A stretch of 64,000 nt of DNA from Azospirillum endophyticum. GTDB taxonomy: Bacteria; Pseudomonadota; Alphaproteobacteria; Azospirillales; Azospirillaceae. Location: NCBI RefSeq assembly GCF_016595245.1, contig NZ_JAENHM010000051.1:62001-126000 (forward strand), read 5' to 3'. A model generated the notes under the pieces. It ran no database searches. It saw nothing but the letters and a program-made list of their open reading frames with translations, and was not told the origin of the DNA. Below are positions 18,041 through 27,404 of the stretch, piece by piece; the stretch's first letter is position 1, and each line of letters starts with the position of its first letter. The position numbers and the translations under genes are program-made.

Positions 18041-19110
18041 CAGTTGCAGGCCTTGACGCTGCCGGGTTTCACACCCTGGCACACCACGTCCTTGGTGACC
18101 CAGCCGGCATCGATCACCTGGCCGAGGTTGTCCTTGGTGATGGCGATGGGGGTGAGGAACAGCGAGGTCATCTTCTGCTTCTTCGGACCGCCGTCGAAGG
18201 TCGTGGCGCCGGCGACGTCGGTCATCTTCTTGCCGCCGGCCAGATCCATGGCGATCTCGGCGGCGCGGCGTCCGAGCTCGCGGGCGTCCTTCCACACCGA
18301 CACCGTCTGGGTGCCCAGCGCGATGCGGTTCAGCGCCGCCTTGTCGCCGTCCTGGCCCGACACCGGCACGGTTCCCGCCAGCCCCTGGGCCGCCAGCGCG
18401 GCGACGGCGCCGCCGGCGGTGCCGTCGTTGGAGGCGACCACGGCATCGACCTTGTTGCCGGTCTTGGTCAGGATCTGCTCCATGTTCTGCTGGGCGATCG
18501 CCGGCAGCCACTTGTCGGTGTAGGCCTCGCCGACATTCTTCACGTCGCCGCGGTCGATGGCGGCCTTCAGCACCTCCATCTGGCCGGCGAACAGGAAGTC
18601 GGCGTTGGGATCGGTCGAGCTGCCCTTGATGAAGGCGTAATTGCCCTTGGGCTTCATCGCGAAGACGCTGCGCGCCTGGAGCCGGCCGACCTCCTTGTTG
18701 TCGAAGGTGATGTAGAAGGCCGACGGGATCTCGATCAGCCGGTCGTAGCCGACGACCGGAATGCCCTCGGCCGCCGCCTTCTCCACCGCCGGGCGGATGG
18801 CGTCGCTGTCCTGGGCCAGGATGATCAGCGCGTTGGCGCCGCGCGAGATCAGCGATTCGATGTCCGACAGCTGCTTGGCCGGCGAGGACTGGGCGTCGGC
18901 CGACAGATACTTGCCGCCGGCCTTCTCGATCACGGCCTTGATCGCCGCCTCGTCGGTCTTCCAGCGCTCCTCCTGGAAGTTGGACCAGGACACGCCGACG
19001 GTGGCGCCGGCGGCCAGCGCCGCCGTCGAGGTCATGGTGGCGGCGGCGGCCAGCGTCAGGAACAGGCCGGCGGCGGTGCCCTTGATGGCGGTGGTGAGGC
19101 GGTGCTTCAT
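18040..19110 (-). CDS. xylF: D-xylose-binding periplasmic protein
   Basis: The protein has 356 residues with a signal peptide ([20 protein letters not shown]...ALAA). The mature part is a type-I periplasmic-binding fold: [58 protein letters not shown] and [15 protein letters not shown]. These match XylF rather than RbsB, which has a different binding-site set. A GGAGG-like ribosome site lies before the ATG. It is the first gene of the xylFHG transport unit, separated from xylA by a 239-bp gap that contains an inverted-repeat element, so it may also have its own promoter. Confidence 0.92.
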   Translation of the reverse strand: MKHRLTTAIKGTAAGLFLTLAAAATMTSTAALAAGATVGVSWSNFQEERWKTDEAAIKAVIEKAGGKYLSADAQSSPAKQLSDIESLISRGANALIILAQDSDAIRPAVEKAAAEGIPVVGYDRLIEIPSAFYITFDNKEVGRLQARSVFAMKPKGNYAFIKGSSTDPNADFLFAGQMEVLKAAIDRGDVKNVGEAYTDKWLPAIAQQNMEQILTKTGNKVDAVVASNDGTAGGAVAALAAQGLAGTVPVSGQDGDKAALNRIALGTQTVSVWKDARELGRRAAEIAMDLAGGKKMTDVAGATTFDGGPKKQKMTSLFLTPIAITKDNLGQVIDAGWVTKDVVCQGVKPGSVKACN

Positions 19111-19177
19111 CGTGTTTCCTCCCTGTGTGGCCGTCCGGTTGCGGCGGCCTTGTTGATCGACGAGAAGTCTCCCAAAT

Positions 19178-19320
19178 CCCCCTCTCCCCCCCCGGGGAGA
19201 GGGTCGGGGTGAGGGGGATGCGAAACGTGGATTCGGTGGAGAGCGCGAAGAGGGGGATTCTTGAAGATCCTTGCCGTGCGACCCCCTCACCCTAACCCTC
19301 TCCCCGGGGGGGAGAGGGGA
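19178..19320. repeat. GC-rich palindromic intergenic element, copy 3
   Basis: Left arm 19178-19217 (CCCCCTCTCC ... GGGGTGAGGGGG) and right arm 19280-19320 (ACCCCCTCACCCTAACCCTC ... GAGAGGGG) are near-complementary inverted copies around a ~62-bp centre. The element lies between xylA and xylF, both leftward. A strong hairpin here could attenuate or process the xylBA-xylFHG message and set different expression for the enzymes and the transporter. Confidence 0.7.
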
Positions 19321-19349
19321 TACTGTCCCGGAGAGGACTCCGTTTCGGC

Positions 19350-20672
19350 TCAGACGTAGCGGTTGACGACGTTCTCCAGATACTCCTGCCGGCCGGAGCG
19401 CGGCTGGGGGTTGAGGCCGGAGGTCAGCGCCCGGTCGGCGAGTGTGGCGAGGTCGCGCTTGCCGGACAGGATCGCCTGCCCCTCGGCGCCGTCCCAGCCG
19501 GCGTAGCGCTCGGCCAGCGGCTTGGTCAGGGCGCCGTCCTCCAGCATCTGCGCCGCCTGCAGCAGGGCGCGGGCGCAAGAGTCGATGCCGCCGATGTGGC
19601 CGTGCAGCAGGTCGGCGGGGTCGAGCGACTGGCGGCGGATCTTGGCGTCGAAGTTCAGGCCGCCGGTGGTGAAGCCGCCGCCCTTCAGGATGTCGTGCAT
19701 CACCACCGTCAGCTCGCCGATGTCGTTGGCGAACTGGTCGGTGTCCCAGCCCAGCAGCGCGTCGCCGCGGTTCATGTCGAGCGAGCCGAAGATGCCGAGC
19801 GCCAGCGCCAATCCCACCTCGTGCTGGAAGCTGTGGCCGGCGAGGATGGCGTGGTTCTGCTCGATGTTCACCCGCACGTCGGCCAGCAGGTCGTAGCGTT
19901 CCAGGAAGCCGTAGACGGTGGCGACGTCGAAGTCGTACTGGTGCTTGGTCGGCTCGCGCGGCTTCGGTTCGATCAGGATCGGGCCGTCGAAGCCGATCCT
20001 GTGCTTGTGCTCCACCACCATCGCCAGGAAGCGGCCCATCTGGTCGAGCTCTCGCTTCAAGTCGGTGTTCAGCAGCGTCTCATAGCCCTCGCGCCCGCCC
20101 CACATGACGTAGTTGGCGCCGCCCAGCGCATGGGTCGCCTCCAGCGCCGCGCGGACCTGACCGCAGGCGTAGAGGAAGACGTCCGGGTCGGGGTTGGTCG
20201 CGGCACCCGCCATGTAGCGGCGGTTGGAGAACAGGTTGGCGGTGCCCCACAGCAGCCGGACCTTGGCGGTCTCCATCTTCGCCGCAAACAGGTCGGTGAC
20301 GGCCTTCAGGTTGTCGACGCTCTCGACCAGCGTGGCGCCTTCCGGGGCGGCGTCGAGGTCGTGGAAGCAGAAGAAGGGGATGTCGAGCAGGCGGAACATC
20401 TCGAAGGCGACGTCGGCCTTGGCGCGCGCCGCCGCCATCGGGTCCTGGCCGGGGCGCATCCAGGGGCGCTGGAAGGTCTCGCCGCCGAAGGGATCGCCGC
20501 CCGGCCAGCAGAAGCTGTGCCAGTAGCAGGCGGCGAGCCGCAGATGCTCCTCCATCCGCTTGCCCAGCACCACGCGGTCCTTGTCGTACCAACGGTAGGA
20601 CAGCGGGTCGCGGCTGTCCGGTCCGCGATAGGCCACCGGGGACAGGTCGCCGAAGAATGGGGCGGTGCTCAA
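19350..20672 (-). CDS. xylA: Xylose isomerase
   Basis: The protein has 440 residues, the same length as the E. coli enzyme; it converts D-xylose to D-xylulose. Motifs seen: FFCFHDLD with the catalytic His, the signature [31 protein letters not shown] with metal ligands, [13 protein letters not shown] and [16 protein letters not shown]. The start is a TTG at 20672, embedded in the xylB stop as TTGA (20669-20672). AAGGAG lies eight bases upstream of this TTG, and the product then begins STAPFFGDL, as expected for the family. No ATG start fits, so the enzyme probably depends on coupling to xylB translation. Confidence 0.93.
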   Translation of the reverse strand: MSTAPFFGDLSPVAYRGPDSRDPLSYRWYDKDRVVLGKRMEEHLRLAACYWHSFCWPGGDPFGGETFQRPWMRPGQDPMAAARAKADVAFEMFRLLDIPFFCFHDLDAAPEGATLVESVDNLKAVTDLFAAKMETAKVRLLWGTANLFSNRRYMAGAATNPDPDVFLYACGQVRAALEATHALGGANYVMWGGREGYETLLNTDLKRELDQMGRFLAMVVEHKHRIGFDGPILIEPKPREPTKHQYDFDVATVYGFLERYDLLADVRVNIEQNHAILAGHSFQHEVGLALALGIFGSLDMNRGDALLGWDTDQFANDIGELTVVMHDILKGGGFTTGGLNFDAKIRRQSLDPADLLHGHIGGIDSCARALLQAAQMLEDGALTKPLAERYAGWDGAEGQAILSGKRDLATLADRALTSGLNPQPRSGRQEYLENVVNRYV

Positions 20673-22120
20673 GACGCGAACTCCTTGGCAAGGGGGTAGA
20701 GCCGGCGCCAGCGCAGCCAGGCCTGGCTGTACGCTTCGGCGCGGGCCGGATCGGGGGTGAAGGTCTCCAGGCGGCGGGGCTTGCGGCAGACGGTGGCGGG
20801 GGCCTCCCCGGTCGCCGCCATGCGGCCGAGATGGGCGGCGCCCAAGGCCGCGCCCACCTCGCCGTCCTCGATGCGGTGGATGGTGACGCCGAGCGCGTCG
20901 GCGCAGATGCGCGCCCACAGCCGCGAGCGGGAACCGCCGCCGGCAAGGTCGAAAACCGTGGGGGCGCCCTCCCCCAGCGCCACCAGATTGTCGCGGGCGG
21001 CGAAGGCGACGCCTTCCAGCACCGCCTGCACCAGCGCGTCGCGCCCGGTCTCCGCCGACAGGCCGGCGAACAGGCCGCGGACGGTGGCGTCGTTGTGGGG
21101 GGTGCGTTCGCCCGACAGGTAGGGCAGGAAGGCGACTGGCGAGGGGCCGTCCACCGCATCGCCCAGCGGGGCCAGCAGTTCCGGCTCCGGCGCGCCGAGG
21201 GTGGAGGCGGCCCAGGCCAGCGAGGCGGCCGAGGACAGCATGACACCCATCTGGTGCCAGACGCCGGGCAGCGCGTGGCAGAAGGCATGGACCGCCATCG
21301 CCGGGTTGGGCAGGAAACGGTCGGTCGTCCGCCACACCACGCCGGAGGTGCCGAGACTGAGGAAACCGTCACCGGGCGTGATGGCGCCGAGCCCGACGGC
21401 GCTGGCGGCGCAGTCCCCCGCCCCGCCCGCCACCACCGGCTGTTCCCGCATGCCCCAGCGGCGGGCGAGATCGGGCGACAGCCGGGCGACGGCGTCGGAG
21501 CCTTCGGCCAGATCCGGCATGTGGGCGCGGGTCATGCGGGTGGCGGCCAGCAGGTCGTCCGACCAGTCGCGCCGGCCGACGTCCAGCCACAGGGTGCCGG
21601 AGGCGTCCGACATCTCCTCCACCATCGCGCCGGTGAAGCGCCAGCGGACATAGGCCTTGGGCAGCAGCACCTTGGCGAGGGCTGCGAAGACCTCCGGCTC
21701 CTCCTCCGCCACCCACAGCAGCTTGGGCGCGGTGAAGCCGGGCATGGCGATGTTGCCGCTGAGGACGCGGAGCGTCGGGAGGGTTTCCTCCAGGGTCGCG
21801 CATTGGCGGTGGGAGCGGCCGTCGTTCCACAGGATGGCGGGGCGCAGCACCCGGTTGTCGGCGCCCAGCAGCACCGCGCCATGCATCTGGCCGGAGAAGC
21901 CGATGCCGAGCACGCCGGCGAGATCCGACGGCTGGCGTTCGGCCAGTTCGTCGACCGCGGCGATGGCGGCGGCGACCCAATCCTCCGGCTCCTGCTCCGA
22001 CCACAGCGGATGGGGGCGGGAGACGGTGCAGGGGCGGGACGCGCTGCCGGTGACGGACCCGTCGGCGTCGGTCAGAACCGCCTTGACGCTCGACGTGCCG
22101 ATGTCGATCCCGAGAAACAT
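20669..22120 (-). CDS. xylB: Xylulokinase
   Basis: The protein has 483 residues of the FGGY carbohydrate kinase family; it phosphorylates D-xylulose to xylulose-5-phosphate, which enters the pentose phosphate pathway. Motifs seen: [17 protein letters not shown] at the N-terminus, [38 protein letters not shown] and the C-terminal [15 protein letters not shown] for ATP binding. The start is the ATG at 22120; the longer open frame to 22219 runs into the regulator gene. It lies 25 bp after the LacI-type gene and overlaps xylA by 4 bp, so the three form one operon. Confidence 0.93.
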   Translation of the reverse strand: MFLGIDIGTSSVKAVLTDADGSVTGSASRPCTVSRPHPLWSEQEPEDWVAAAIAAVDELAERQPSDLAGVLGIGFSGQMHGAVLLGADNRVLRPAILWNDGRSHRQCATLEETLPTLRVLSGNIAMPGFTAPKLLWVAEEEPEVFAALAKVLLPKAYVRWRFTGAMVEEMSDASGTLWLDVGRRDWSDDLLAATRMTRAHMPDLAEGSDAVARLSPDLARRWGMREQPVVAGGAGDCAASAVGLGAITPGDGFLSLGTSGVVWRTTDRFLPNPAMAVHAFCHALPGVWHQMGVMLSSAASLAWAASTLGAPEPELLAPLGDAVDGPSPVAFLPYLSGERTPHNDATVRGLFAGLSAETGRDALVQAVLEGVAFAARDNLVALGEGAPTVFDLAGGGSRSRLWARICADALGVTIHRIEDGEVGAALGAAHLGRMAATGEAPATVCRKPRRLETFTPDPARAEAYSQAWLRWRRLYPLAKEFAS

Positions 22121-22145
22121 GACTATCGACCTTCCTTGATGCCCG

Positions 22146-23201
22146 TCAGGGCAGGTTGTCGCGTAGGATGACCTGGACCCGGATATGCTCCTGCGCCGCG
22201 ACGATCTCCTGGCCCGCAACCAGGGCGTGGAGCACCCGCACCATCGAGCGCGCCTCGTGCCCCGGATCCTGGGCGACCAGGGCGGCGAAGGTGCCGTCCA
22301 GCAGCATGCGGCGGGTGGCCGGCGTCAACTCGTGCCCGACGCAGAGGATCCTGCGGGCAAGCCCGGCCTCGGCCAGTGCCTCGCCGATGCCGACCGAGCC
22401 TTCGCCGGTGTTGTAGATCGCCACCAGGTTGGGCGTGTCGGCCAGCATGCGGCGGACCAGCTCGCGGTTGCGGTCGGGATCGTCGCGGCCTTCCACCGGG
22501 GTCAGCCGGATCAGCTGGGGATATTCCTCCGCCAGCACCTGACCGAAGCCGAAGCGGCGTTCGGCATGGTCGCGCAGGCTGCCCGCGCCGGTGACGATGC
22601 CGACGGCGCCCCGTTCATTGCCGCGCGGCGGACCGAGGAAGCGGCCGACCAGCGATCCGGCGGTGCGGCCGGCGGCGATGTTGTCGATGCCGACATAATG
22701 CTGGCGCCGCGAGGACGGGGCGTCCGACACCAGCGTCACCACCGCCATGCCGGCTTCGACCAGATCGTCGATGGCCGCACGGATCCGCGGATGGTCGAGC
22801 GCCACCAGCGCCACCGCGTCGAAGCGGCCCGGCAGCGCCGCCAGTTCCGCCGCCAGCCTGTCGGCGTCGAACACGTCGGTCTCGACGATCTCCACCCCGA
22901 TGCGCCGGGCACGGAGCCAGTCGGCCTGGGCCCGGACATTGTCGGCGATGTCCATCATGAAGCGGTTGCCGCCGCCCGGCAGCACCACGGCGAAGCGCCA
23001 GGAGCGCGACCGGGCCAGCTCCGCCGCCGCTGCCAGCGGACGGAAGGCCAGCCGCTGCACCGCCTCATGCACCTTGCGCGCGGTCTTGGCGCTGACGCCG
23101 GGCCGGCCGTTGACGACCCGGTCGGCCGTCGCGAGGCTGACGCCGGCAGCCGCCGCCACGTCGCGCAGGGTCGGGGGTGCATCGTTGGCATGATTGTTCA
23201 T
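22146..23201 (-). CDS. xylR: LacI-family regulator of the xylose operon
   Basis: The protein has 351 residues. The N-terminal HTH is textbook LacI: TLRDVAAAAGVSLATADRVVNGRPGVSAKT (two adjoining motifs), then the hinge region with FRPLAAAAELARSR. The rest is a periplasmic-binding-like sugar-sensing domain (VALVALDHPRIRAAIDDLV, YVGIDNIAAGRTAGSLVGRF, VGHELT). It is the promoter-proximal gene of the leftward xylR-xylB-xylA block. A TTTGAG-N8-CTCAAA palindrome lies 21-41 bp upstream of its start. It is named xylR by context; it is not related to the AraC-type XylR of E. coli. Confidence 0.82.
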   Translation of the reverse strand: MNNHANDAPPTLRDVAAAAGVSLATADRVVNGRPGVSAKTARKVHEAVQRLAFRPLAAAAELARSRSWRFAVVLPGGGNRFMMDIADNVRAQADWLRARRIGVEIVETDVFDADRLAAELAALPGRFDAVALVALDHPRIRAAIDDLVEAGMAVVTLVSDAPSSRRQHYVGIDNIAAGRTAGSLVGRFLGPPRGNERGAVGIVTGAGSLRDHAERRFGFGQVLAEEYPQLIRLTPVEGRDDPDRNRELVRRMLADTPNLVAIYNTGEGSVGIGEALAEAGLARRILCVGHELTPATRRMLLDGTFAALVAQDPGHEARSMVRVLHALVAGQEIVAAQEHIRVQVILRDNLP

Positions 23202-23222
23202 GCAGCAAACATATTCCTGCGA

Positions 23223-23252
23223 TTTGAGGTGCGCAACTCAAAAATTGAGGTG
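23223..23252. promoter_or_regulatory. Candidate LacI-type operator ahead of the xylose operon
   Basis: TTTGAG at 23223-23228 and CTCAAA at 23237-23242 form an inverted repeat with an 8-bp spacer (GTGCGCAA). ATTGAGGTGC at 23243-23252 repeats the left half in direct orientation. The site is immediately upstream of xylR, in the right place for autorepression of the operon. It is assigned by symmetry and position only. The rest of the 301-bp gap up to the helicase gene shows no gene; a CGTACGTACG-like run is at 23320-23330. Confidence 0.5.
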
Positions 23253-23502
23253 CAGTTCGCGCATCGCCTTTCGGCCGAACCGCCCGGATGTTGAGTTGTC
23301 TGACTGCCGGAGCCGCTCAGGTACGTACGTCAGTATGCGTCGGCCGGCCGCCATCAATGGGCTTAGGCGGCGCGAATCGCTGCCCCCGACCGGGCACCGC
23401 GCTACTCCCGATGGGGCACTTTACCTTCGATTGCACCCATGACCGGGGAACTCGCGGGAATTTAGGCTTGCTCCTCCCTCGTGGCACACGCAGCAGGGTG
23501 GA

Positions 23503-25350
23503 ATGCCGCAGCTGAGAACCCATCAGCAACTGGTCAGCGCCATCGCCGACGCCATCGGCCAGCAGCAGACGGAAGTTCGCGACGTTCTGGCGGCGGTGAC
23601 GCCCGGCGGGGGGAAATCGCTGTTGCCGGTCATCATGGCGGCGGCGTTGCACAAGGCCGGGCGGATCGACCGCGTCTGCTGGATCGTGCCGCGCGACAGC
23701 CTGCGCCAGCAGGCGGAGGAGGCCTTCGTCGATCCGCGCTGGCGCGAGGTATTGGGACACACCATCGCCCTGCGCGCGGCGGAGAACGGGCGCGACCTCT
23801 GCCGGGGCCTGCAGGGCTACATCACCACCTACCAGGCGGTCGCCGCCGCCCCCGACCTGCATCTGCAGGAGTTCCGCCGTCACCGCTACCTGCTGGCGGT
23901 GGACGAGCTGCACCATCTGCCGGCGGTCTTCGATACCGACCGGATGGCAGCGGTGGAGGAGGAGACGGCCTGGAGCCGGTCGATCCTGCCGCTGCTGGAG
24001 AACGCCTCGGCCCGGCTGCTGATGAGCGGTACGCTGGAGCGGGCCGATGGCCGGCCGATCCTGTGGCTGCCCTATCGCGCGCCGCAGGGAACCCGCAAGG
24101 TGCGGGAGATCGACTTCAAGGCGCCGGGCTGGGCGGTGGTCGGCTATTCGCGCCGGCAGGCCCTGGCGGAAAAGGCGATCCTGCCGGTCACCTTCGGCGC
24201 GATGGACGGGTCGGCCTCCTGGCTGGACGCCGAGCGGACCAACCGCTGGGTCGATGCCCTGTCCAAGGCGGGGGAGAACACGCGAGACGCCCTGTTCACC
24301 GCGCTGCGCACCGGTTTCGCCCAGGCGATGCTGCGCGAGGCCTACCGCTCCTGCCGGGAGCATCGGGCGAAGCGGCGGGCGGAACTGAAGCTTCCGGCGG
24401 GCCGCGACGATCCGGGGCTGGGCAAGCTGCTGGTCATCGCCCCGGACCAGGGGACGGCACGCTTCTATCTGGAGACGCTGCAGGGCTGGATGCCGAAGGC
24501 GCAGGCCGGGCGCATGGCGCGGCTCGCTATCTCGGAATGCCGCGACGCGCAGGAGGTGGTGGCCTCCTTCCGCCTGCGGCCCGAGCCGGCGGTGCTGGTC
24601 TCGGTCGCCATGGCCTATGAGGGGCTGGACGCGCCGTCGATCACCCATGTCGCCTGCCTGACCCACATCCGCTCCCGCCCCTGGCTGGAGCAGGCGATCG
24701 CGCGGGCGACGCGGGTGGACCCGCATGGCGGTCCCTACGACCGGCAGCGGGCGCTGATCTACCATCCGTCCGACGCGCTGTTCGAGCAGTTCCGCACCAT
24801 GGTGGAAACCCAGCAGGGCACCCGCGCCATGGTGAAGACCCGCCGGCCCCAGCAGGAGCTGCCCTTCGAACGGTCGGCGGAGCGCGAACCGGAGATCATC
24901 CCGCTGGAGTCCAACGCCACCGCGCTGAGCTTCGCCGTGGTGGCGCCGGGGCCGGATTTCGGGTCCCACGCACGCGATCCGGGAGAGCTGCCGCTGACGC
25001 CGAGCGCAGCGGAGCATCACCTGCGCCAGCGCATCGGCCAGTTGGTCGCCGCGCAAGTGATCGAGGACGAGGACAACAACCTCGTCGCCGAGGGGCCGAC
25101 CGGCTACCACATCTACAACGCGGTGTTGAAGCGGCTGATGAAGAAGGCGCGCTCCGAGATGACGCTGTCGGAGCTGGAGGCGACGGTCGGCTGGCTGGAG
25201 CGCAACCGGCTGTCCGACCACCGCCACCTGATCGCTGACGATCCGCAGTTCACTTGGTCCACCCGGCGGCGGGGGCAGACCATTCCGTATAGCTCCCTCT
25301 CCCGTCCCGGGAGAGGGAAGGGGCCCGCCGCGAAGCGGTGGGAAGGGTGA
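23503..25350 (+). CDS. Solitary superfamily 2 DEAD/DEAH-type helicase
   Basis: The protein has 615 residues. Motif I is VTPGGGKS (32-39), motif Ia is CWIVPRDSLR, motif II is DELH (134-137), motif III is LLMSGTLER, motif V lies around VSVAMAYEGLDAPSI and motif VI is QAIARATRVD. This fits the ResIII/UvrB-like helicase core, with no nuclease, methylase or helicase-accessory domain recognised in the C-terminal ~170 residues. No restriction or defence partner genes are adjacent. The last ~17 residues (from LSRPGRGKG) are encoded by a palindromic intergenic element (25295-25451), so the original stop was probably lost when that element inserted. The role is unknown; DNA repair or phage defence are both possible. 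Confidence 0.75.
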   Translation: MPQLRTHQQLVSAIADAIGQQQTEVRDVLAAVTPGGGKSLLPVIMAAALHKAGRIDRVCWIVPRDSLRQQAEEAFVDPRWREVLGHTIALRAAENGRDLCRGLQGYITTYQAVAAAPDLHLQEFRRHRYLLAVDELHHLPAVFDTDRMAAVEEETAWSRSILPLLENASARLLMSGTLERADGRPILWLPYRAPQGTRKVREIDFKAPGWAVVGYSRRQALAEKAILPVTFGAMDGSASWLDAERTNRWVDALSKAGENTRDALFTALRTGFAQAMLREAYRSCREHRAKRRAELKLPAGRDDPGLGKLLVIAPDQGTARFYLETLQGWMPKAQAGRMARLAISECRDAQEVVASFRLRPEPAVLVSVAMAYEGLDAPSITHVACLTHIRSRPWLEQAIARATRVDPHGGPYDRQRALIYHPSDALFEQFRTMVETQQGTRAMVKTRRPQQELPFERSAEREPEIIPLESNATALSFAVVAPGPDFGSHARDPGELPLTPSAAEHHLRQRIGQLVAAQVIEDEDNNLVAEGPTGYHIYNAVLKRLMKKARSEMTLSELEATVGWLERNRLSDHRHLIADDPQFTWSTRRRGQTIPYSSLSRPGRGKGPAAKRWEG

Positions 25351-25451
25351 GGGGTGGTGCAAGGAACCGCGGTTCGGGAGCCTTGCTTTACCCCTCACCC
25401 TCCCCACGCCTATCGGCGTGGGTCCCCTCCCTCTCCCGGGACGGGAGAGGG
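25295..25451. repeat. GC-rich palindromic intergenic element, copy 4, read into by two genes
   Basis: This 157-bp element has CCCTCTCCCGTCCCGGGAG at its left end, the inverse at its right, and inner arms GGTGAGGGG/CCCCTCACCC. The helicase gene enters from the left and stops at 25350. The LysR gene enters from the right and stops at 25410. Both proteins therefore carry repeat-derived C-terminal tails. The element is closely related to copies at 11410 and 28006. Confidence 0.78.
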
Positions 25452-26384
25452 CGTTAACCGGTCTTCCCGCCACGGACACCGTCCTTCCAGCAGGTCGCGT
25501 TCGCGGGTCAGCGCGTCGGCCATGAAGTCGAGGAAGGCGCGGACGCGGCCCATGTGGCGCAGATCCTCGTGGGTCAGCAGCCAGAGCTTGGCGTCGGCCT
25601 CCGCCATCGGATCGCCGATGCGGCGGAAGGCGGGGTCGCGGTCCACCACCCCGCAGGGCAACAGGCCGAGGCCGATCCCGGCCCGCACCGCCTCCACCGC
25701 ACCCGCCACCGAGTTGACGCGGTAGCCGACGGACGGGGCCGGCACCATGCGCTTCATCCAATGGGCGAGGTTGGTGTGGTCGAAGGACTCGTCCAGCCCG
25801 ACCCAGGGATGACGGTCGAGATCACCGGGACCGGGGGCGCCGGCCCCCCCCGCCCGCTCCAGGTAGGAGGTTGCGCCGTAGACGGCGAAGGCCAGCCCCG
25901 ACACCGCCCGGCCGACCAGATTTTCCGGCGGCCGGTTGGTGGCGCGGATCGCCACGTCGGCCTCGCGCCGGGTCAGGCTGAGCGAGGCCTCCGCCGCCAC
26001 AAGGTCGACCCGCAGCTCGGGATGGCGTCGGCGGAAGGCGGCGACGTGGCGCGGCAGGATGTAGAGCGTCAGGATGTCGACGGTGGTCACGCGCAGGCTG
26101 CCGCCGATCTGGGTGTCGCGGCCGGACAGCAACCGGTTGGCGGCGGCCAGATCCTCCTCCATCTTCTGCGCCACCCGGTGCATCTCGTCGCCGGCCGAGG
26201 TCAGCACATAGCCGCCGGGCATCTTGTCGAACAGCTGGGCGCCCATCGCCTGCTCCAACGCCGTCACCCGGCGCAGCACCGTGCTGTGGTTCACCCCCAG
26301 CACGCGGGCCGCCGCCGACAGCGAGCCGTGCCGCGCCACCGCCAGCAGGTACCGCAGATCGTCCCAATTATTTCCGCTTACCAT
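25410..26384 (-). CDS. LysR-family transcriptional regulator
   Basis: The protein has 324 residues. The N-terminal winged HTH is clear: WDDLRYLLAVARHGSLSAAA, RVLGVNHSTVLRRVTALEQA and LFDKMPGGYVLT. The effector domain follows, with LRVTTVDILTLYILPRHVAA and AGIGLGLLPCGVVDRDP. The last dozen residues (LTPSPVPGEGGDPRR) come from the adjoining palindromic element and are unlikely to matter for function. It diverges from the membrane protein gene at 26508 (gap 123 bp), its likeliest target. The effector is unknown. Confidence 0.85.
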   Translation of the reverse strand: MVSGNNWDDLRYLLAVARHGSLSAAARVLGVNHSTVLRRVTALEQAMGAQLFDKMPGGYVLTSAGDEMHRVAQKMEEDLAAANRLLSGRDTQIGGSLRVTTVDILTLYILPRHVAAFRRRHPELRVDLVAAEASLSLTRREADVAIRATNRPPENLVGRAVSGLAFAVYGATSYLERAGGAGAPGPGDLDRHPWVGLDESFDHTNLAHWMKRMVPAPSVGYRVNSVAGAVEAVRAGIGLGLLPCGVVDRDPAFRRIGDPMAEADAKLWLLTHEDLRHMGRVRAFLDFMADALTRERDLLEGRCPWREDRLTPSPVPGEGGDPRR

Positions 26385-26507
26385 TTATTCCCGCTCATCC
26401 ATGCAGATGCTTTTTGCAAAACTCGCCAATTTGCGCTCACCAAAGCACAGGTTAGGGTCGCAACCAAGCGCAGCCTGCGCCACTCCACCCAAATCCGGCT
26501 GTCCCTT

Positions 26508-27362
26508 ATGTCCGAGCTGCTTCAAGATCCCTTCGTCCAATCCAGCATCCTGCCCCTGCTGGTCGGCCTGGTCCTGGTCGGTGTCCTGCACCTGCTGCGG
26601 CGTCCGCTGGCGGCGGCCGGGATCGCGGCCGGCTTCCTCGCGGTCTTCGCGCTGGTGGTCGGCCTGCCGGCCCTGCCGCCGCCGTCGAGCATGGGCAAGC
26701 TGTTCTGGGCGTCGGCCGCCGGTCTGCTGCTGGGCATCGTTGCCGATACCGCCGGTGTCCGCGGCCGGGCCGCCTCGGCGCTGCTGGCTGTCTGGCTGGC
26801 CGCATCGCTGCTGTGGATCGCCCTGCCCGCCCTCGACTCCCTGGCGGCGGCCGTCAGCGTCGTGCTTCTGCTCGCCGCCGCGATGTGGGTCGCTTTTGGT
26901 CGCGGTTCGCAGACGCAAGGGTCCGAGAGGGGCGAAAGCCCGACCGCGCCGGCCGCCTCGCTGCTGGCGCTGGCGCTGGCCGTCGGCGGCACCGCGCTGA
27001 TCGGCTCCTCGGCCTCCATCGCCCAGATGGCGCTGGCGCTGGCGGCCTCGGCCGGCGGCTTCCTGCTGTGGAACTGGCCGGTGGAACGCCATGGCTGGGG
27101 CCTGTCGGGCCAGGTGGCGACCGGCATCGCCGTGCTGCTGGCCGGCGTGCTGACCCTCTTCACCCAGGCGCAGACCGCCGTCCTGCTGCTGGCGCTGCCG
27201 GCCCTGCTGGCCGGCCATCTGCGCCGCTTCCTCCCCCAGGGCCATGGTCTCGTCGGCCGGGCCGCCTCGACGGCCGCCGTCACGGTGGTCGCGGTGCTGC
27301 CGGCGCTGGTCGCCATCGGCGCGGCCTATGCGCTGACCGACGGCGAAGCCTCGCCTTACTGA
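26508..27362 (+). CDS. Multi-spanning membrane protein, function unknown
   Basis: The protein has 284 residues with about nine to ten hydrophobic segments of Leu, Ala and Val, and short loops. The only sizeable polar loop is around residue 130-145 (FGRGSQTQGSERGESPT). I do not recognise a family. The ATG at 26508 is in frame within a longer open frame, and the first membrane segment starts at residue about 13. It is divergent from a LysR gene and 42 bp upstream of the YceI gene, so it may be co-transcribed with that gene. Confidence 0.6.
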   Translation: MSELLQDPFVQSSILPLLVGLVLVGVLHLLRRPLAAAGIAAGFLAVFALVVGLPALPPPSSMGKLFWASAAGLLLGIVADTAGVRGRAASALLAVWLAASLLWIALPALDSLAAAVSVVLLLAAAMWVAFGRGSQTQGSERGESPTAPAASLLALALAVGGTALIGSSASIAQMALALAASAGGFLLWNWPVERHGWGLSGQVATGIAVLLAGVLTLFTQAQTAVLLLALPALLAGHLRRFLPQGHGLVGRAASTAAVTVVAVLPALVAIGAAYALTDGEASPY

Positions 27363-27404
27363 TCCCCCTTCCATCAATCCATCCTGTTTTCCGGAGTCCA
27401 GTTC

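Noticed and set aside
19178-19320. Palindromic elements as classical rho-independent terminators
   Set aside because: The hairpins are strong but lack a T-run on either strand; they are kept as repeats.
23317-25761. An 814-codon open frame on the minus strand across the helicase gene
   Set aside because: The opposite frame has all SF2 helicase motifs; this one has none and crosses the palindromic element.
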